Shown one piece after another: positions 9,021 to 18,453 of a stretch of DNA of 64,000 nt (the first letter of the stretch is position 1; each line of letters starts with the position of its first letter). The notes beneath the pieces are model-generated. The model was not told where the DNA came from. It did no database searches and saw only the letters and a program-made list of their open reading frames with translations. Where the stretch lies: the NCBI GenBank assembly GCA_000949895.1, contig JWIT01000010.1:186001-250000 (forward strand), given 5' to 3'. A program made the translations under genes and the position numbers. This DNA is from Agrobacterium arsenijevicii (GTDB lineage: Bacteria; Pseudomonadota; Alphaproteobacteria; Rhizobiales; Rhizobiaceae).

Positions 9021-9649
9021 AGACCTGCCCTCGCAACCGCGTTGACGGCGGCAGCCGTCATGGCCGAGCCACCCATACGTCCCTTGACGATGGCATAGGG
9101 AATGCCGAGTGAACTTGCCTCCAGCGCATCCTTCGATTCCGCCGCACCGACAAAACCGACCGGCATGCCAATGATTGCGGCAGGACGTGGAGCGCCCTTT
9201 TCAAGCATCTCCAGAAGATAGAACAGTGCTGTCGGCGCGTTACCAATGGCAACAAGAGCGCCGTCCAGCTTGTCCGCCCAGAGATCGAGCGCTGCGGCGG
9301 AACGGGTATTACCAACCTTTTTCGCAAGTTCCGGCGTGCGCGGATCGCGAAGGGTGCAGATGACATCGTTAGCGGCCGGAAGTCGGGCACGGGTCACGCC
9401 GTGGGCAACCATTTCAGCATCGCAAAGTATGGGCTTGCCAGCCAGCAAAGCGCCGCGTGCGGCGGCAACGAAATCCGGCGAGAACCGGAAATGGCTGGCC
9501 GCCTCCACCTGCCCGCAGGCGTGGATCATGCGAACGGCAATATCCGCCTGTTCTTCGGTAAAGGCGGATAAATCCGCTTCTTCGCGGACAATGGCGAAGG
9601 AGCGCTCATAGATCGCATTGCCATCGCGAATATAGTCATGGTCGGTCAT
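9017..9649 (-). CDS. cobH: Precorrin-8X methylmutase CobH
   Basis: A 210-residue protein of the CobH/CbiC family, which moves the methyl group from C11 to C12 to yield hydrogenobyrinic acid. The catalytic-type histidine lies in the conserved RMIHACGQVEAA segment near residue 43. ILCDAEMVAHGVTR and the late GMPVGFVGAAESKDAL motif are also typical. It is four-base overlapped with cobG upstream and cobI downstream. Confidence 0.94.
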   Translation of the reverse strand: MTDHDYIRDGNAIYERSFAIVREEADLSAFTEEQADIAVRMIHACGQVEAASHFRFSPDFVAAARGALLAGKPILCDAEMVAHGVTRARLPAANDVICTLRDPRTPELAKKVGNTRSAAALDLWADKLDGALVAIGNAPTALFYLLEMLEKGAPRPAAIIGMPVGFVGAAESKDALEASSLGIPYAIVKGRMGGSAMTAAAVNAVARAGL

Positions 9650-11004
9650 CGGTCATCCTGTCGAAGCGCCGCAGCGATTGCCTCTTTGCCCAGACGGGCG
9701 ATGAGGTTGGCAGCGTTTTCACCGGGCTTATGTTCTTTTTCGTAAAGACGGGCAAGCCGCGAAAGCGCCGTCCTCTGTTGCTCGAAAGGTAAAATCCCGT
9801 CCTGCGGGTCGCACGCGCGCCCCGAAAACGAAAAGGCCAGGCCATCGGCGGTGCCGGAAAAGGCCAGAAGCGACGGGGCAGGATGCGCGCAACCCTTGCC
9901 GCAGCCGGAAATATGCAATGTGAAGGAGCCATCAAGCAGGGAGGCTAATTCCCGCGATGCAAAGGCGGCCAGATCATGTGTGGGAAAGAAAGCCGAAGCG
10001 CATCCCGGCGCGCCGGGACAGACGGCGATGGAAGACCGTGTATCACCTGCCCTTGTGATGAAACCGGAACTGTCCGCGATCTGCATCAACGCACCGCAAG
10101 CATCCTGTGACCCGAAAAATAGCAGGCTATGATTGAGAGACGGTCGCAATGTTTCGATGTCGAGTGCGCCCGCCCGCGCGCAGAGTCGCGACAGATCGGA
10201 GGCACGAACTTGCGCAAAAGCAGGCGTGATACAGACAGCGAAAGCGCCGCTACCGGCCGCCATCAGCCCCAGCGGCGACGAAGGCGCAAGCGTCTCGCCT
10301 CCAATCGCTCTGTCCAACAAGCAGTTTCCGCAAATCGCCTTTATCGTCTGCAAATCCAGATCACGGCCCCGGACAAGCGGTCCCTCGCCGGCCAGATGAA
10401 CGAGCAGCAACAGGACAACCTCCGCCGCCTTGTCGGCCTCGACCAATCCCGCGCGCAGCGCCTTGCTTTCCGGGCCCCCGACAAGCAATTGCCAGAAAAC
10501 ACAATTATCCAACTGCACCGCTTTCAGACGGATATCGGCCAGCAAATCTCCCATGGAGAGACGGCCGCCCCCATCGATGATGACGGACATTTTGGCGGCG
10601 AGCTTTTCATGCAGCGCCAGCGCATCAGCCTCTCTGCGAATCTCAGCCGCAAGAGAACTGCCATCGGCGATTTCCTGATCGTCTCGGCCGGCAAGGGGTG
10701 AGGTCTCGACTGCCAGTCCGTCGCGAAGCGGCAAACCGAGCGCCAGAACATCATTCTCCAGGTCGCAGGCGCTTTCCCGCGTCAGGCCGCGAAATTGCAG
10801 GCTGCCGCGTGCCGTGATGTCTATCAGCCCGTTGCCGTGCCGCTCAGCAAGTTCGCATAGCGCTATCATGTCATGGGGCACAATGTCCGCCTCGAATGCG
10901 ATGCGCGACAGGTATCCGTCACCGGTCAGCATCGGGGTCGACAAGGCCGGACACGTCCCACGGCGGCCAAACGGCTGGACCAGATCGAAAATCGCTGTCC
11001 TCAT
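9646..11004 (-). CDS. cobG: Precorrin-3B synthase CobG
   Basis: A 452-residue sulfite/nitrite-reductase-like monooxygenase that hydroxylates precorrin-3A at C20 with formation of the gamma-lactone, using molecular oxygen. The iron-sulfur ligand cysteines are visible in CPGAPGCASAFF and SGCGKGCAHPAP in the C-terminal third. The N-terminal half carries the ferredoxin-like repeat (GLIDITARGSLQFRGL). Its presence, together with CobN and absence of CbiK or CbiX, defines the oxygen-dependent, late-cobalt route. It overlaps cobN by four bases upstream and cobH downstream. Confidence 0.93.
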   Translation of the reverse strand: MRTAIFDLVQPFGRRGTCPALSTPMLTGDGYLSRIAFEADIVPHDMIALCELAERHGNGLIDITARGSLQFRGLTRESACDLENDVLALGLPLRDGLAVETSPLAGRDDQEIADGSSLAAEIRREADALALHEKLAAKMSVIIDGGGRLSMGDLLADIRLKAVQLDNCVFWQLLVGGPESKALRAGLVEADKAAEVVLLLLVHLAGEGPLVRGRDLDLQTIKAICGNCLLDRAIGGETLAPSSPLGLMAAGSGAFAVCITPAFAQVRASDLSRLCARAGALDIETLRPSLNHSLLFFGSQDACGALMQIADSSGFITRAGDTRSSIAVCPGAPGCASAFFPTHDLAAFASRELASLLDGSFTLHISGCGKGCAHPAPSLLAFSGTADGLAFSFSGRACDPQDGILPFEQQRTALSRLARLYEKEHKPGENAANLIARLGKEAIAAALRQDDR

Positions 11005-14000
11005 GCGCCGACCCTTTCAGAACGGGGTAGGATCAGCATTTCAAGTTCCGCATCCACCGCATTGCGGCGGCTGTGCCACAAACCGCGACGACGGGCGGAT
11101 AAAAAGCGCGTCGCCATCACCTCCGCCGCCTTCGGATTTTCCCGCAGGATGAAATCGCGCACGTCCTCGTTGCCGAAATAGGCGTCGTAAAGCGCCTCGA
11201 TCAGCGAGGAAGATACCGCATGGGTGGTTTCGGCAAAGCCGATGAGCCGATCAACCGTCTCGGCAAATTCCGCCGCCCCGCGCGGGCCGTGCCGCATCTG
11301 GCCGGCAATGAAGCGCGGATTGACGGCACGGGCCCGCACCACGCGCGTCAGCGCCTGCGAAATGGACCGGGCGCGTGGACGTGCGGGATCGGTCGTATCC
11401 AGCGCCACAATATCGGCAACGCCACCAAGGACTGCTTTTGCGGCGGAAAAACCGCCGATGAAGGCGACATCGGAAGAACCCTCGAGAAGATCGCGGCCCG
11501 GATCGTCACCGGTGTGAATCAGAAGGTCGGCACGGCGCACCAGCTCAACAAAACCAGTATCCTCGAACATCTCAAGCCCATCCGCACCGCCGAAGGCGTG
11601 ACTTGCCGCATCGAGATAGGCCTGGCCGAGTTCCTCACGTTCATCCCATTTTCCGCTGGCGAGTTTCTCCTCAGTGCCTGCACCATAGGTGCCGGGTGCG
11701 GAGCCGAAGATGCGTGCCGGTATATGCCCGAGCGCGGCCGCCTCTTCCGCCAGAGGATTGTCACCCGGCGCTTCATCCCGTCGCGCGACGGCCTTTGCGG
11801 CAGCGTCTAGAAGAGCGATCAACGCCGGAAACATGTCGCGGAACAGGCCGGAAATCCGGAATGTGACATCAACACGTGGCCGCCCGATACTGGCCGGCGG
11901 CAGAACCTCGATGCCGGTGACGCGACCCGTCGCCGGGTCATGGATCGGTCTCGCCCCCATCAGATGCAGCGCCTGCGCCACATCCTCGCCGCCATTGCGC
12001 AGGCTGGCGCTGCCCCAGAGATCAAAAACCAGATGTTTCGGCCAGTCGCCGTGGGACTGCAGATGGTGCCGAAGCACTTCTTCGCCCGCCATGAGGCCCA
12101 GCTCGAAAGCCGTCGGCGTCGGCATGGTGCGCGGATCGGCAGCATAAAGATTGCGGCCCGTCGGTAGGACATCGAGACGCCCGCGCGCGGGCGCGCCCGA
12201 AGGACCGGGGACAATATGGCGGCCATCGAGCGCAGCAAGCAGCGCTGCTTTTTCCGCCTCAGCGCTTTCGAGCCTCAGAGGATCGATCTCGCCCTCAGGG
12301 GAGCGGCCGAAAACATGCAGGCCATCCTTGATGGCAAAGTCCTTGAGGTCGCAGAGGAAGGCATCGATGCGCGACAGCGCCGCATCGGCGTCGTCCTTAA
12401 CCCCAACGCCCGCATCCGCCGCGAGCCCGGTTTCCAGCGCCTTCTCTACGATCAGTTTTGCCAACCGGTCACGGCGGCGGCGATCCAGCCCGTCCGCCTG
12501 CGCATATTCATCGACAAGCTGCTCCAGGGCCGATTGTTCCGGCGAAAGCCCGGCATCGACCAGCACCGGCGGCACATGGCCGATGGTGACCGCAGCAATC
12601 CGTCGTTTGGCAACCGCCGCCTCGCCCGGATTGGAAACGATGAACGGATAGACCACCGGCAAGGAACCGGTGACGATCTCGGGAAAACAATCGCGGGAGA
12701 GCGCCACCGTCTTGCCCGGCAACCATTCCAGCGTGCCATGCGCACCCACATGCACGATGGCATGCGCCCCGGCGACCCGTTGCATCCAGGCGCCGAAAGC
12801 GACCAGCGCATGGCGCGGCGGCAGGGCAGGGTCATGATAATCCACCCGGCGGTCCTCGTTCCGCCCCCGGTCCGGCGCCAGCGCCACAAATACCTGGCCG
12901 AAACGGGCGACGCGAAAACGGAATGCGCCGTTGGCTAGCGCATCATCCCGTTCGGCTGAACCCCACGTCGCGTCCACGGAGGCGGCGGCCCCGTCAGGCA
13001 AACCCGCAAGAAAATCCTGATAGTCTGAAAGTTCGATAGCCGCTTCCTGCTGCTCGACACAATCCAGCAAAGCCCGCGCCGTTTCGGGAATATCCGAAAC
13101 GGCATATCCGGCCGCGGCCAGATCGCGCAGCATTTCAAGCACGCTTTGCGGCACATCGAGACCAACCGCATAACCGGTGCGTCCCGGCGCAGCACCCGGA
13201 TAATCCGGCATCAGAATAACGATCCGCCGTTCCTGTGACGCAGACTGTTTCAACCGCAGAAACGCGGCGATGCGGTTTGCCACCTGCTCGACACGATCCG
13301 CTTCCGGTACATTCAAAAGGCTGACACCGCCATCGGTTCGTACCTGTTTGAACGAAATCGCACCGGCAAGAATCCGGCCGTCGAGTTCCGGCAAGACCAC
13401 ATGCATGGCAAGGTCGGACGGGTTAAGACCGCGCGCATTTTCCGCCCAGCCGTCGCGGCGCGTTGTCGCCATGACCACCTGAAACACCGGCACGCCGAGG
13501 CGGTCAAACAGAGTCTTACCGCCATCATCCGTCTGGCTGGCGAAAGCCGTGGCGGCAATAATGGCGGCGGGCACAAGATCCGGCAGCACGGTTTCGAGAA
13601 AGCGGACCGCCTCCCCATCCTTCAGGCCACTGACAAAAATTGGCAAAGGGCTAAAACCGCGCTGCGAGAGCGCATGAAACAGCGCATCGACGGGCGCAGC
13701 ATCCGACGCCAGAAGCATGGAGCGGTAAAAGAGAATGGGCAGAATAGGTGCATCGGCGGGGGAACCCGCGCAGGCTTCGGCCTGATCCACGACGCCTTTA
13801 CCGGGCCGGTAGAAGCCCGCTTTCGGAAGCGGTTGAGCCTCGATATCTGGCCATGCGTCATCACTTGCAAGGGAAGCAAGACCAATGGCAAGCCGGTCCA
13901 TATTTTCCCGCCCGCCCTCGCGGAAGAAGGAGAGGACCGACGCCAACGTCTGGCGATCAACAGTCGAGGCCGCCTCCAGCTTTTCGTCCCTCTCGCTGCA

Positions 14001-14351
14001 TTCGCCCGGCAGGAGCAGAAGTTTTATGCCCCGCCGCCGCGCCATAATGGAGAGTTGATCGACGCCGTATCGCCAGCGCTCTGCGCCGCCAAGAATCCGG
14101 ATAAGGATGACGCGGGCATGTTCCGCCGTCTTTTCGATCCACAGATCGACTGACATCGGATGCCGAAGCTCGGAGAGGTTGGCGGCGGAAAGGGACGGAA
14201 GCGGCCCCCCCGCCTGCCGCCATGCCTGTTCCAGCCCGGCAAGATCGCTTGCCGAAAAAGACAGCATCACCACATCCGATCGCGGCTGGTTGAGATCAAC
14301 CGGCTCGATCAGGTCGTCCAGAGACGAGGATGTGGTGGCGAGAATATGCAT
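11001..14351 (-). CDS. cobN: Cobaltochelatase subunit CobN (short form)
   Basis: A 1116-residue CobN/magnesium-chelatase-H-type protein, the porphyrin-binding subunit that inserts cobalt into hydrogenobyrinic acid a,c-diamide together with the CobS and CobT AAA+ subunits, which are not in this window. Recognisable blocks are RHPMSVDLWIEKTAEHAR near residue 65, HVGAHGTLEWLPGKTVALS in the middle, GPSGAPARGRLDVLPTGRN, and RVVRARAVNPRFIAGQMRHG near the C-terminus. Compared with the roughly 1275-residue Pseudomonas denitrificans protein, as I remember it, a segment of about 110-130 residues is missing after the DGLHVFG motif; the frame is intact there. It begins 96 bases after cobW and overlaps cobG by four bases. 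Confidence 0.92.
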   Translation of the reverse strand: MHILATTSSSLDDLIEPVDLNQPRSDVVMLSFSASDLAGLEQAWRQAGGPLPSLSAANLSELRHPMSVDLWIEKTAEHARVILIRILGGAERWRYGVDQLSIMARRRGIKLLLLPGECSERDEKLEAASTVDRQTLASVLSFFREGGRENMDRLAIGLASLASDDAWPDIEAQPLPKAGFYRPGKGVVDQAEACAGSPADAPILPILFYRSMLLASDAAPVDALFHALSQRGFSPLPIFVSGLKDGEAVRFLETVLPDLVPAAIIAATAFASQTDDGGKTLFDRLGVPVFQVVMATTRRDGWAENARGLNPSDLAMHVVLPELDGRILAGAISFKQVRTDGGVSLLNVPEADRVEQVANRIAAFLRLKQSASQERRIVILMPDYPGAAPGRTGYAVGLDVPQSVLEMLRDLAAAGYAVSDIPETARALLDCVEQQEAAIELSDYQDFLAGLPDGAAASVDATWGSAERDDALANGAFRFRVARFGQVFVALAPDRGRNEDRRVDYHDPALPPRHALVAFGAWMQRVAGAHAIVHVGAHGTLEWLPGKTVALSRDCFPEIVTGSLPVVYPFIVSNPGEAAVAKRRIAAVTIGHVPPVLVDAGLSPEQSALEQLVDEYAQADGLDRRRRDRLAKLIVEKALETGLAADAGVGVKDDADAALSRIDAFLCDLKDFAIKDGLHVFGRSPEGEIDPLRLESAEAEKAALLAALDGRHIVPGPSGAPARGRLDVLPTGRNLYAADPRTMPTPTAFELGLMAGEEVLRHHLQSHGDWPKHLVFDLWGSASLRNGGEDVAQALHLMGARPIHDPATGRVTGIEVLPPASIGRPRVDVTFRISGLFRDMFPALIALLDAAAKAVARRDEAPGDNPLAEEAAALGHIPARIFGSAPGTYGAGTEEKLASGKWDEREELGQAYLDAASHAFGGADGLEMFEDTGFVELVRRADLLIHTGDDPGRDLLEGSSDVAFIGGFSAAKAVLGGVADIVALDTTDPARPRARSISQALTRVVRARAVNPRFIAGQMRHGPRGAAEFAETVDRLIGFAETTHAVSSSLIEALYDAYFGNEDVRDFILRENPKAAEVMATRFLSARRRGLWHSRRNAVDAELEMLILPRSERVGA

Positions 14352-14355
14352 CTAA

Positions 14356-14410
14356 AGCATTTCCAGTAAAAGTGCGTGGCGGTTTTGCGTCCGAACAATG
14401 CGAAAAAACA
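14356..14410. repeat. Interspersed intergenic repeat, copy 1
   Basis: A segment of about 55 bases beginning AGCATTTCCAGTAAAAGTGC and continuing through GCGGTTTT, CGTCC and AATGCGAAAAA. It recurs with few changes at 32337-32390. Both copies lie in intergenic DNA next to a terminator hairpin. Short interspersed elements of this kind are common in rhizobial genomes; assignment to a named family would need comparison with the full genome. Confidence 0.7.
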
Positions 14411-14442
14411 ATAGAGCACGTCCCGTTTAAACCGGACGTGCT
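14403..14442 (-). terminator. Rho-independent terminator after cobW
   Basis: On the minus strand, five bases after the cobW stop codon, AGCACGTCC (14442-14434) pairs with GGACGTGCT (14423-14415) around a nearly self-complementary loop. The hairpin is followed by CTATTG and then six T residues. This is a canonical intrinsic terminator and would separate DUF1636-cobW transcription from cobN unless read-through occurs. Confidence 0.75.
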
Positions 14443-14447
14443 TTATG

Positions 14448-15485
14448 TCAGGCAGCCAGCATCTGTTCGATCTTTTCGCGGTTGAGACCCTTTTCACCGA
14501 TAACAACGAGGCGGCTGCGGCGTTCCTCACCGGCTGCCCAGGGGCGATCGTAATAGTGGTTGACGCGGCTGCCGACGGCCTGCACCTGCAGGCGCATCGG
14601 CTTGGCGGAAACCTCGATGAACCCCTTGATGCGCAGGACATTTTCCGCAGCCGCCGTTTCGGCGATACGAACCGCCAGAGCTTCCGGATCGGTCACGGCC
14701 GGTAGATCGATGACGAAGCTGTCGAAATCATCATGTTCGTGGTCAAGCTCACCATCGTGATGGGTGCGACGGTTTTCGATATCCTCCTCCACCGCAAGGC
14801 CAAGGCCGATCAGAACGGCGGGGTCAATTGCGCCATTCGAGGCGACGACGATCTTTGCGGCCCGCGGCAGATGCTCGAGAATATGAGCCTTCGCCTTTTC
14901 CAGACCGGCACTATCGAGGAGATCGGCCTTGGTCAGCACGATAAGATCGGCACAGGCGATCTGGTCCTCGAAAACCTCTTCGACCGGATCGTCGTGATCG
15001 AGAGCTTCGTCATTCGCCCGCTGGGCGGCAAGCGCTTCCATGTCATGCGCCACCTGGCCCTCGGCAAGGGCAGCTCCATCCACGACAGCAACCACAGCGT
15101 CAACAGTAACGCGGCTCTTGATGGCCGGCCATTGAAACGCCTGCACCAACGGCTTAGGCAGGGCAAGGCCCGAGGTCTCGATGAGGATATGCTCCACCTT
15201 CGGCTGACGGCTTAGAATTTGTTCGATAGCGGGCTGGAAATCATCCGCGACTGTGCAGCAGATGCAGCCATTGGCCAGTTCGACGATGTTTTCTTCCGGG
15301 CAGCTCTCAATGCCGCAGCCTTTCAGGATTTCGCCATCGATGCCGATATCACCGAATTCGTTGACGATAATGGCCAGTCGCTTGCCATCAAGCTTTTCGA
15401 GAAGACCGCGCAGCAGCGTGGTTTTTCCAGCCCCCAGAAAGCCGGTGACGATGGTGCAGGGAACGCGGTCCAGAAGGGTGCTCAT
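14448..15485 (-). CDS. cobW: CobW, G3E-family GTPase (putative cobalt chaperone)
   Basis: A 345-residue G3E GTPase. The Walker A motif GFLGAGKTTLLRGLL is near residue 15, the metal-binding CxCC motif lies in NGCICCTVADDF, and the G4-type motif appears as LTKADLL. A His/Asp-rich stretch (HHDGELDHEHDDFDSF) lies before the C-terminal CobW_C domain. CobW is thought to deliver Co(II) to the CobNST chelatase. The frame is open further upstream, but the proper start is the ATG at 15485, which overlaps the DUF1636 stop by four bases. A terminator follows the gene. Confidence 0.92.
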   Translation of the reverse strand: MSTLLDRVPCTIVTGFLGAGKTTLLRGLLEKLDGKRLAIIVNEFGDIGIDGEILKGCGIESCPEENIVELANGCICCTVADDFQPAIEQILSRQPKVEHILIETSGLALPKPLVQAFQWPAIKSRVTVDAVVAVVDGAALAEGQVAHDMEALAAQRANDEALDHDDPVEEVFEDQIACADLIVLTKADLLDSAGLEKAKAHILEHLPRAAKIVVASNGAIDPAVLIGLGLAVEEDIENRRTHHDGELDHEHDDFDSFVIDLPAVTDPEALAVRIAETAAAENVLRIKGFIEVSAKPMRLQVQAVGSRVNHYYDRPWAAGEERRSRLVVIGEKGLNREKIEQMLAA

Positions 15486-15907
15486 GATCTCTCCTCGGTA
15501 AAATCGAATGGGGGAATGCGCGCCACCATGCCGCGCTTCAATGTGTCGGGGCGGCCGCGCCAGGGCATCAATCCATCTGCGGAGGCGGCCAGCATGCGAG
15601 CGCCGGTCAGCAGGTCTTCCGCATCGTCGGGCGTCAGCCCGCCAAAGACATAGGACCAGCCGTCGGCGCCACGCAGCACGGCGCTGAGGCCGCGTTTGCA
15701 ATTGGCAAGACAATTGACGGAACGAACGACAATGCCGGATTCCTGCGCCGTTGCCATGACGGCGTCTGCTAGACGCGCACCGGGGCGCGGTTCCGCATTG
15801 GGATCGGTTTCATCGCGACAGCTGCGGCAGACGAAAACGACGACACCGGAGGCCGTTTCGCTTTCCGCGTCCGAATTCGCACATGAAGATGTCGCTGTAA
15901 TATCCAA
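15482..15907 (-). CDS. DUF1636 protein, predicted thioredoxin-fold metal or iron-sulfur protein
   Basis: A 141-residue protein of the DUF1636 family, whose function is not established. Four cysteines are arranged as CRSC near residue 28 and CLANC near residue 69, the pattern of thioredoxin-like [2Fe-2S] ferredoxins. The only start codon at the family's N-terminal end is a TTG at 15907, so the start is uncertain. It is translationally coupled to cobW and is the first gene after the cobalamin riboswitch. A role in cobalt handling or redox support of B12 synthesis is inference from this placement. Confidence 0.8.
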   Translation of the reverse strand: MDITATSSCANSDAESETASGVVVFVCRSCRDETDPNAEPRPGARLADAVMATAQESGIVVRSVNCLANCKRGLSAVLRGADGWSYVFGGLTPDDAEDLLTGARMLAASADGLMPWRGRPDTLKRGMVARIPPFDFTEERS

Positions 15908-16042
15908 ACCGTTTCGCTTTCCGCGCCTTTAAAAACTCATCGGGGTGCGGATGTCGAAAACGGCATGCGGAAAAGCGCAGAACCGGCTGTTCGATCTGAC
16001 CGACTGACCGGAGCACCCCGCCCGGCAGACGTTTTTCCTGAA

Positions 16043-16229
16043 ACGGCAGGTCTCCTGGCTTGCGGCTTTAAAACACCCGGGCACCGCCTTCCCGAACCAT
16101 CTTTAGAGGTCCAGTGGCTTTACGGTGCGAGCTTACCGCTTACAGTTGCGGGGGCAGCCACGGAATAACCCTAACAGGGTGGAACCGTGTTCCCTCTTAG
16201 CTTTTCCCGTTGCCGGGAAAAGACCGTCA
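16043..16229 (-). promoter_or_regulatory. Cobalamin riboswitch (B12 element)
   Basis: Read on the minus strand, the conserved landmarks occur in order: the GGGAACACGGT region near 16185, GCTGCCCCCGCAACTG (16158-16143), the GCCACTG core (16118-16112) and the B12 box AGCCAGGAGACCTGCC (16060-16045). The 3' end lies about 135 bases before the start of the DUF1636 gene, leaving room for an expression platform. Adenosylcobalamin binding would reduce expression of DUF1636-cobW. The expression platform is GC-rich and no clear T-run terminator is visible, so control of translation initiation is more likely; that is inference. Confidence 0.93.
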
Positions 16230-16376
16230 GTCCCTTACCCTTAGGCTGAACGGGCGTGGGGGTCAATGCCGCGACCCTGTCCCTCATGCATTGCCGGGTG
16301 TGGCAAATTGGGTATAGTCGCCGCTCCGAATGGCGGGGCATCTGGTCCCGGGCAGGTGGATGAGAAGGAACATGCG
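16230..16376. promoter_or_regulatory. Divergent promoter region between the riboswitch transcript and cobO
   Basis: The 147 bases between the riboswitch 5' end and cobO must hold the promoter for the minus-strand riboswitch transcript and probably one for cobO-cobQ. I cannot assign -35/-10 boxes with confidence. The plus-strand side has no B12 box, so cobO-cobQ is not under a riboswitch of its own in this interval. Confidence 0.4.
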
Positions 16377-16994
16377 ATGATACGCGATATCAGCGACAAC
16401 GAGGCCGAGCGTCACCGGCAGAAAATGGTCAATCGCAAGACGGTTCAGGATGCCGAAGTTGCGGAAAAGACCATCGAAAAAGGTCTGCTGATGATCAATA
16501 CCGGTCCCGGCAAAGGCAAGTCCACGGCCGCTTTCGGCCTTGCTTTGCGTATGCTCGGCACCGGGCGACGGGTGGGCGTGGTGCAATTCATCAAGGGCGC
16601 ATGGTCGACGGGCGAACAGCAGGCCCTGACTTTGTTCGGCGACAAGGTAGAGTGGCGCACCATGGGCGAAGGGTTCACCTGGGATACGCAGGATCTGAAA
16701 CGCGACGTGGCGGCAGCCGCAAAGGCCTGGGAAGAAGCCAAGGTCCTGATGGCCGACGAAACGATCGGCCTTTTGATCCTCGACGAGCTGAACATCGCGC
16801 TCCGCTATGATTACCTGCCGCTGGAAGAGGTTGTCGAAACGCTTTCCAGCCGCCGGCCCGATCTGCATGTCATCGTCACCGGCCGTAACGCCAAACAACC
16901 GCTGATCGACGTTGCCGACATGGTGACCGAAATGACCCTCGTCAAACATCACTTCAAAGCAGGCGTGAAGGCGCAGGCGGGGATAGAATTCTGA
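16377..16994 (+). CDS. cobO: Cob(I)yrinic acid a,c-diamide adenosyltransferase CobO
   Basis: A 205-residue ATP:corrinoid adenosyltransferase of the CobA/CobO/BtuR type, which attaches the 5'-deoxyadenosyl group to Co(I). The P-loop [17 protein letters not shown] is near residue 43, with [14 protein letters not shown] and [11 protein letters not shown] following, all family hallmarks. The start at ATG 16377 is preceded by AAGGA at a good distance; the upstream open frame overlaps the promoter region and is not homologous. cobQ follows one base after its stop. Confidence 0.93.
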   Translation: MIRDISDNEAERHRQKMVNRKTVQDAEVAEKTIEKGLLMINTGPGKGKSTAAFGLALRMLGTGRRVGVVQFIKGAWSTGEQQALTLFGDKVEWRTMGEGFTWDTQDLKRDVAAAAKAWEEAKVLMADETIGLLILDELNIALRYDYLPLEEVVETLSSRRPDLHVIVTGRNAKQPLIDVADMVTEMTLVKHHFKAGVKAQAGIEF

Positions 16995-16995
16995 C

Positions 16996-18453
16996 ATGAC
17001 TGCACGTGTGCTGATGTTTCAGGGAACCGGCTCGGATGTCGGCAAATCGCTGATGGTGGCCGGCCTTGCCCGCGCCTTCGTCAAGCGCGGCCTGTCCGTC
17101 ATGCCGTTCAAGCCGCAGAACATGTCGAACAATGCGGCGGTCACCGCCGATGGCGGCGAGATCGGCCGCGCCCAAGCGCTGCAGGCGCGGGCAGCAGGTG
17201 TTCCGCTCTCCGTTCACATGAACCCGGTATTGCTGAAGCCGCAAAGCGAAACCGGCGCACAGGTCGTGGTGCAGGGCAAAATCGTTGGCAATGCCAAAGC
17301 CGCCGATTACCAGCACATGAAAGCCGGGCTGATGCCGCACGTGCTGGAAAGTTTCAGGCACCTGAAAAACCAAGCCGATCTGGTGCTGGTGGAAGGGGCG
17401 GGCAGCGCGTCCGAAATCAACCTGCGTGCCAACGACATCGCCAATATGGGTTTTGCCTGCGCGGCGGGTGCGCCGGTGATCCTGATCGGCGATATCGACC
17501 GGGGCGGCGTCATCGCCAGCCTCGTCGGCACCAGAACCGTGCTCGAACCAGACGATGCCGCGATGATAGAAGGTTTCATCGTCAACCGCTTTCGCGGCGA
17601 CCCGGCCCTGTTTTCAGACGGCATGCGAATGATTGCGGAAAAAACCGGCTGGGCATCCATCGGGCTTCTGCCGCATTTCGCCGACGCGGCAAAGCTGCCG
17701 GCAGAAGACGCTCTCGGGCTTTCCGGCCCGGCACAACAAAAGCCCGGCGCGAATATCCGCATCGCCGTGCCGATCCTGCCGCATATTTCCAATTTCGACG
17801 ATCTCGATCCCCTCGACATGGAGCCGGATGTGGAGCTGATCCGCGTTCGGCCTGGAGAAACCATTCCCGCCGATTGCAGGCTGGTTCTGCTTTGCGGTTC
17901 GAAATCCACCATTGCCGATCTCACCGTGCTGAAAAACGCGGGCCTCGATATCGACATCAAGGCGCATGTGCGGCGCGGTGGCTATGTTCTCGGCCTCTGC
18001 GGCGGATTCCAGATGCTTGGAAAAACTGTTGCCGATCCTGACGGCATCGAAGGGCCACCAGCGACGGTGGAAGGGCTTGGCCTGCTGGATGTGACGACGG
18101 TTTTGACGGGCGACAAGAGGCTCGTCTCCGTGCAGGGCAAGAGCTTCGACGGAATTAATTTATCCGGCTATGAAATGCATGTCGGCGAAACGACGAGCGT
18201 AACGGGCAACCTTCCGTTTTCGACTATTGACGGGCATGCAGACGGCGCCATCTCGCCCGATGGCCGCATCTTCGGCACCTATATACACGGTCTTTTTGCG
18301 GATGATCGCCAGCGTGGTGCATGGCTTGAGCGACTTGGTGGAGAGAGCACGGAACTGAACTATGATGCACAGGTGGACGCGGTTCTTGACCGCCTGGCTG
18401 AGCATATGGAACAGCACCTCAATCTCGACAGGCTGCTTTCTATAGCGCGATAA
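16996..18453 (+). CDS. cobQ: Cobyric acid synthase CobQ
   Basis: A 485-residue amidotransferase that amidates the b, d, e and g carboxylates of adenosylcobyrinic acid a,c-diamide with glutamine and ATP. The N-terminal nucleotide-binding motif [17 protein letters not shown], the [11 protein letters not shown] segment and the C-terminal glutaminase nucleophile region [15 protein letters not shown] are all present; the late [10 protein letters not shown] contains the presumed His. It is cotranscribed with cobO. Its last 14 bases overlap the 3' end of cobD on the other strand. Confidence 0.95.
   Translation: MTARVLMFQGTGSDVGKSLMVAGLARAFVKRGLSVMPFKPQNMSNNAAVTADGGEIGRAQALQARAAGVPLSVHMNPVLLKPQSETGAQVVVQGKIVGNAKAADYQHMKAGLMPHVLESFRHLKNQADLVLVEGAGSASEINLRANDIANMGFACAAGAPVILIGDIDRGGVIASLVGTRTVLEPDDAAMIEGFIVNRFRGDPALFSDGMRMIAEKTGWASIGLLPHFADAAKLPAEDALGLSGPAQQKPGANIRIAVPILPHISNFDDLDPLDMEPDVELIRVRPGETIPADCRLVLLCGSKSTIADLTVLKNAGLDIDIKAHVRRGGYVLGLCGGFQMLGKTVADPDGIEGPPATVEGLGLLDVTTVLTGDKRLVSVQGKSFDGINLSGYEMHVGETTSVTGNLPFSTIDGHADGAISPDGRIFGTYIHGLFADDRQRGAWLERLGGESTELNYDAQVDAVLDRLAEHMEQHLNLDRLLSIAR

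Noticed and set aside
11001..14351. The short CobN read as a frameshifted pseudogene
   Set aside because: The frame is intact over all 1116 codons and conserved motifs occur on both sides of the apparent gap.
15810..16016. A small minus-strand open frame overlapping the DUF1636 start and the leader
   Set aside because: It lies in the riboswitch expression platform and shows no family motif; a leader peptide cannot be excluded but has no support.
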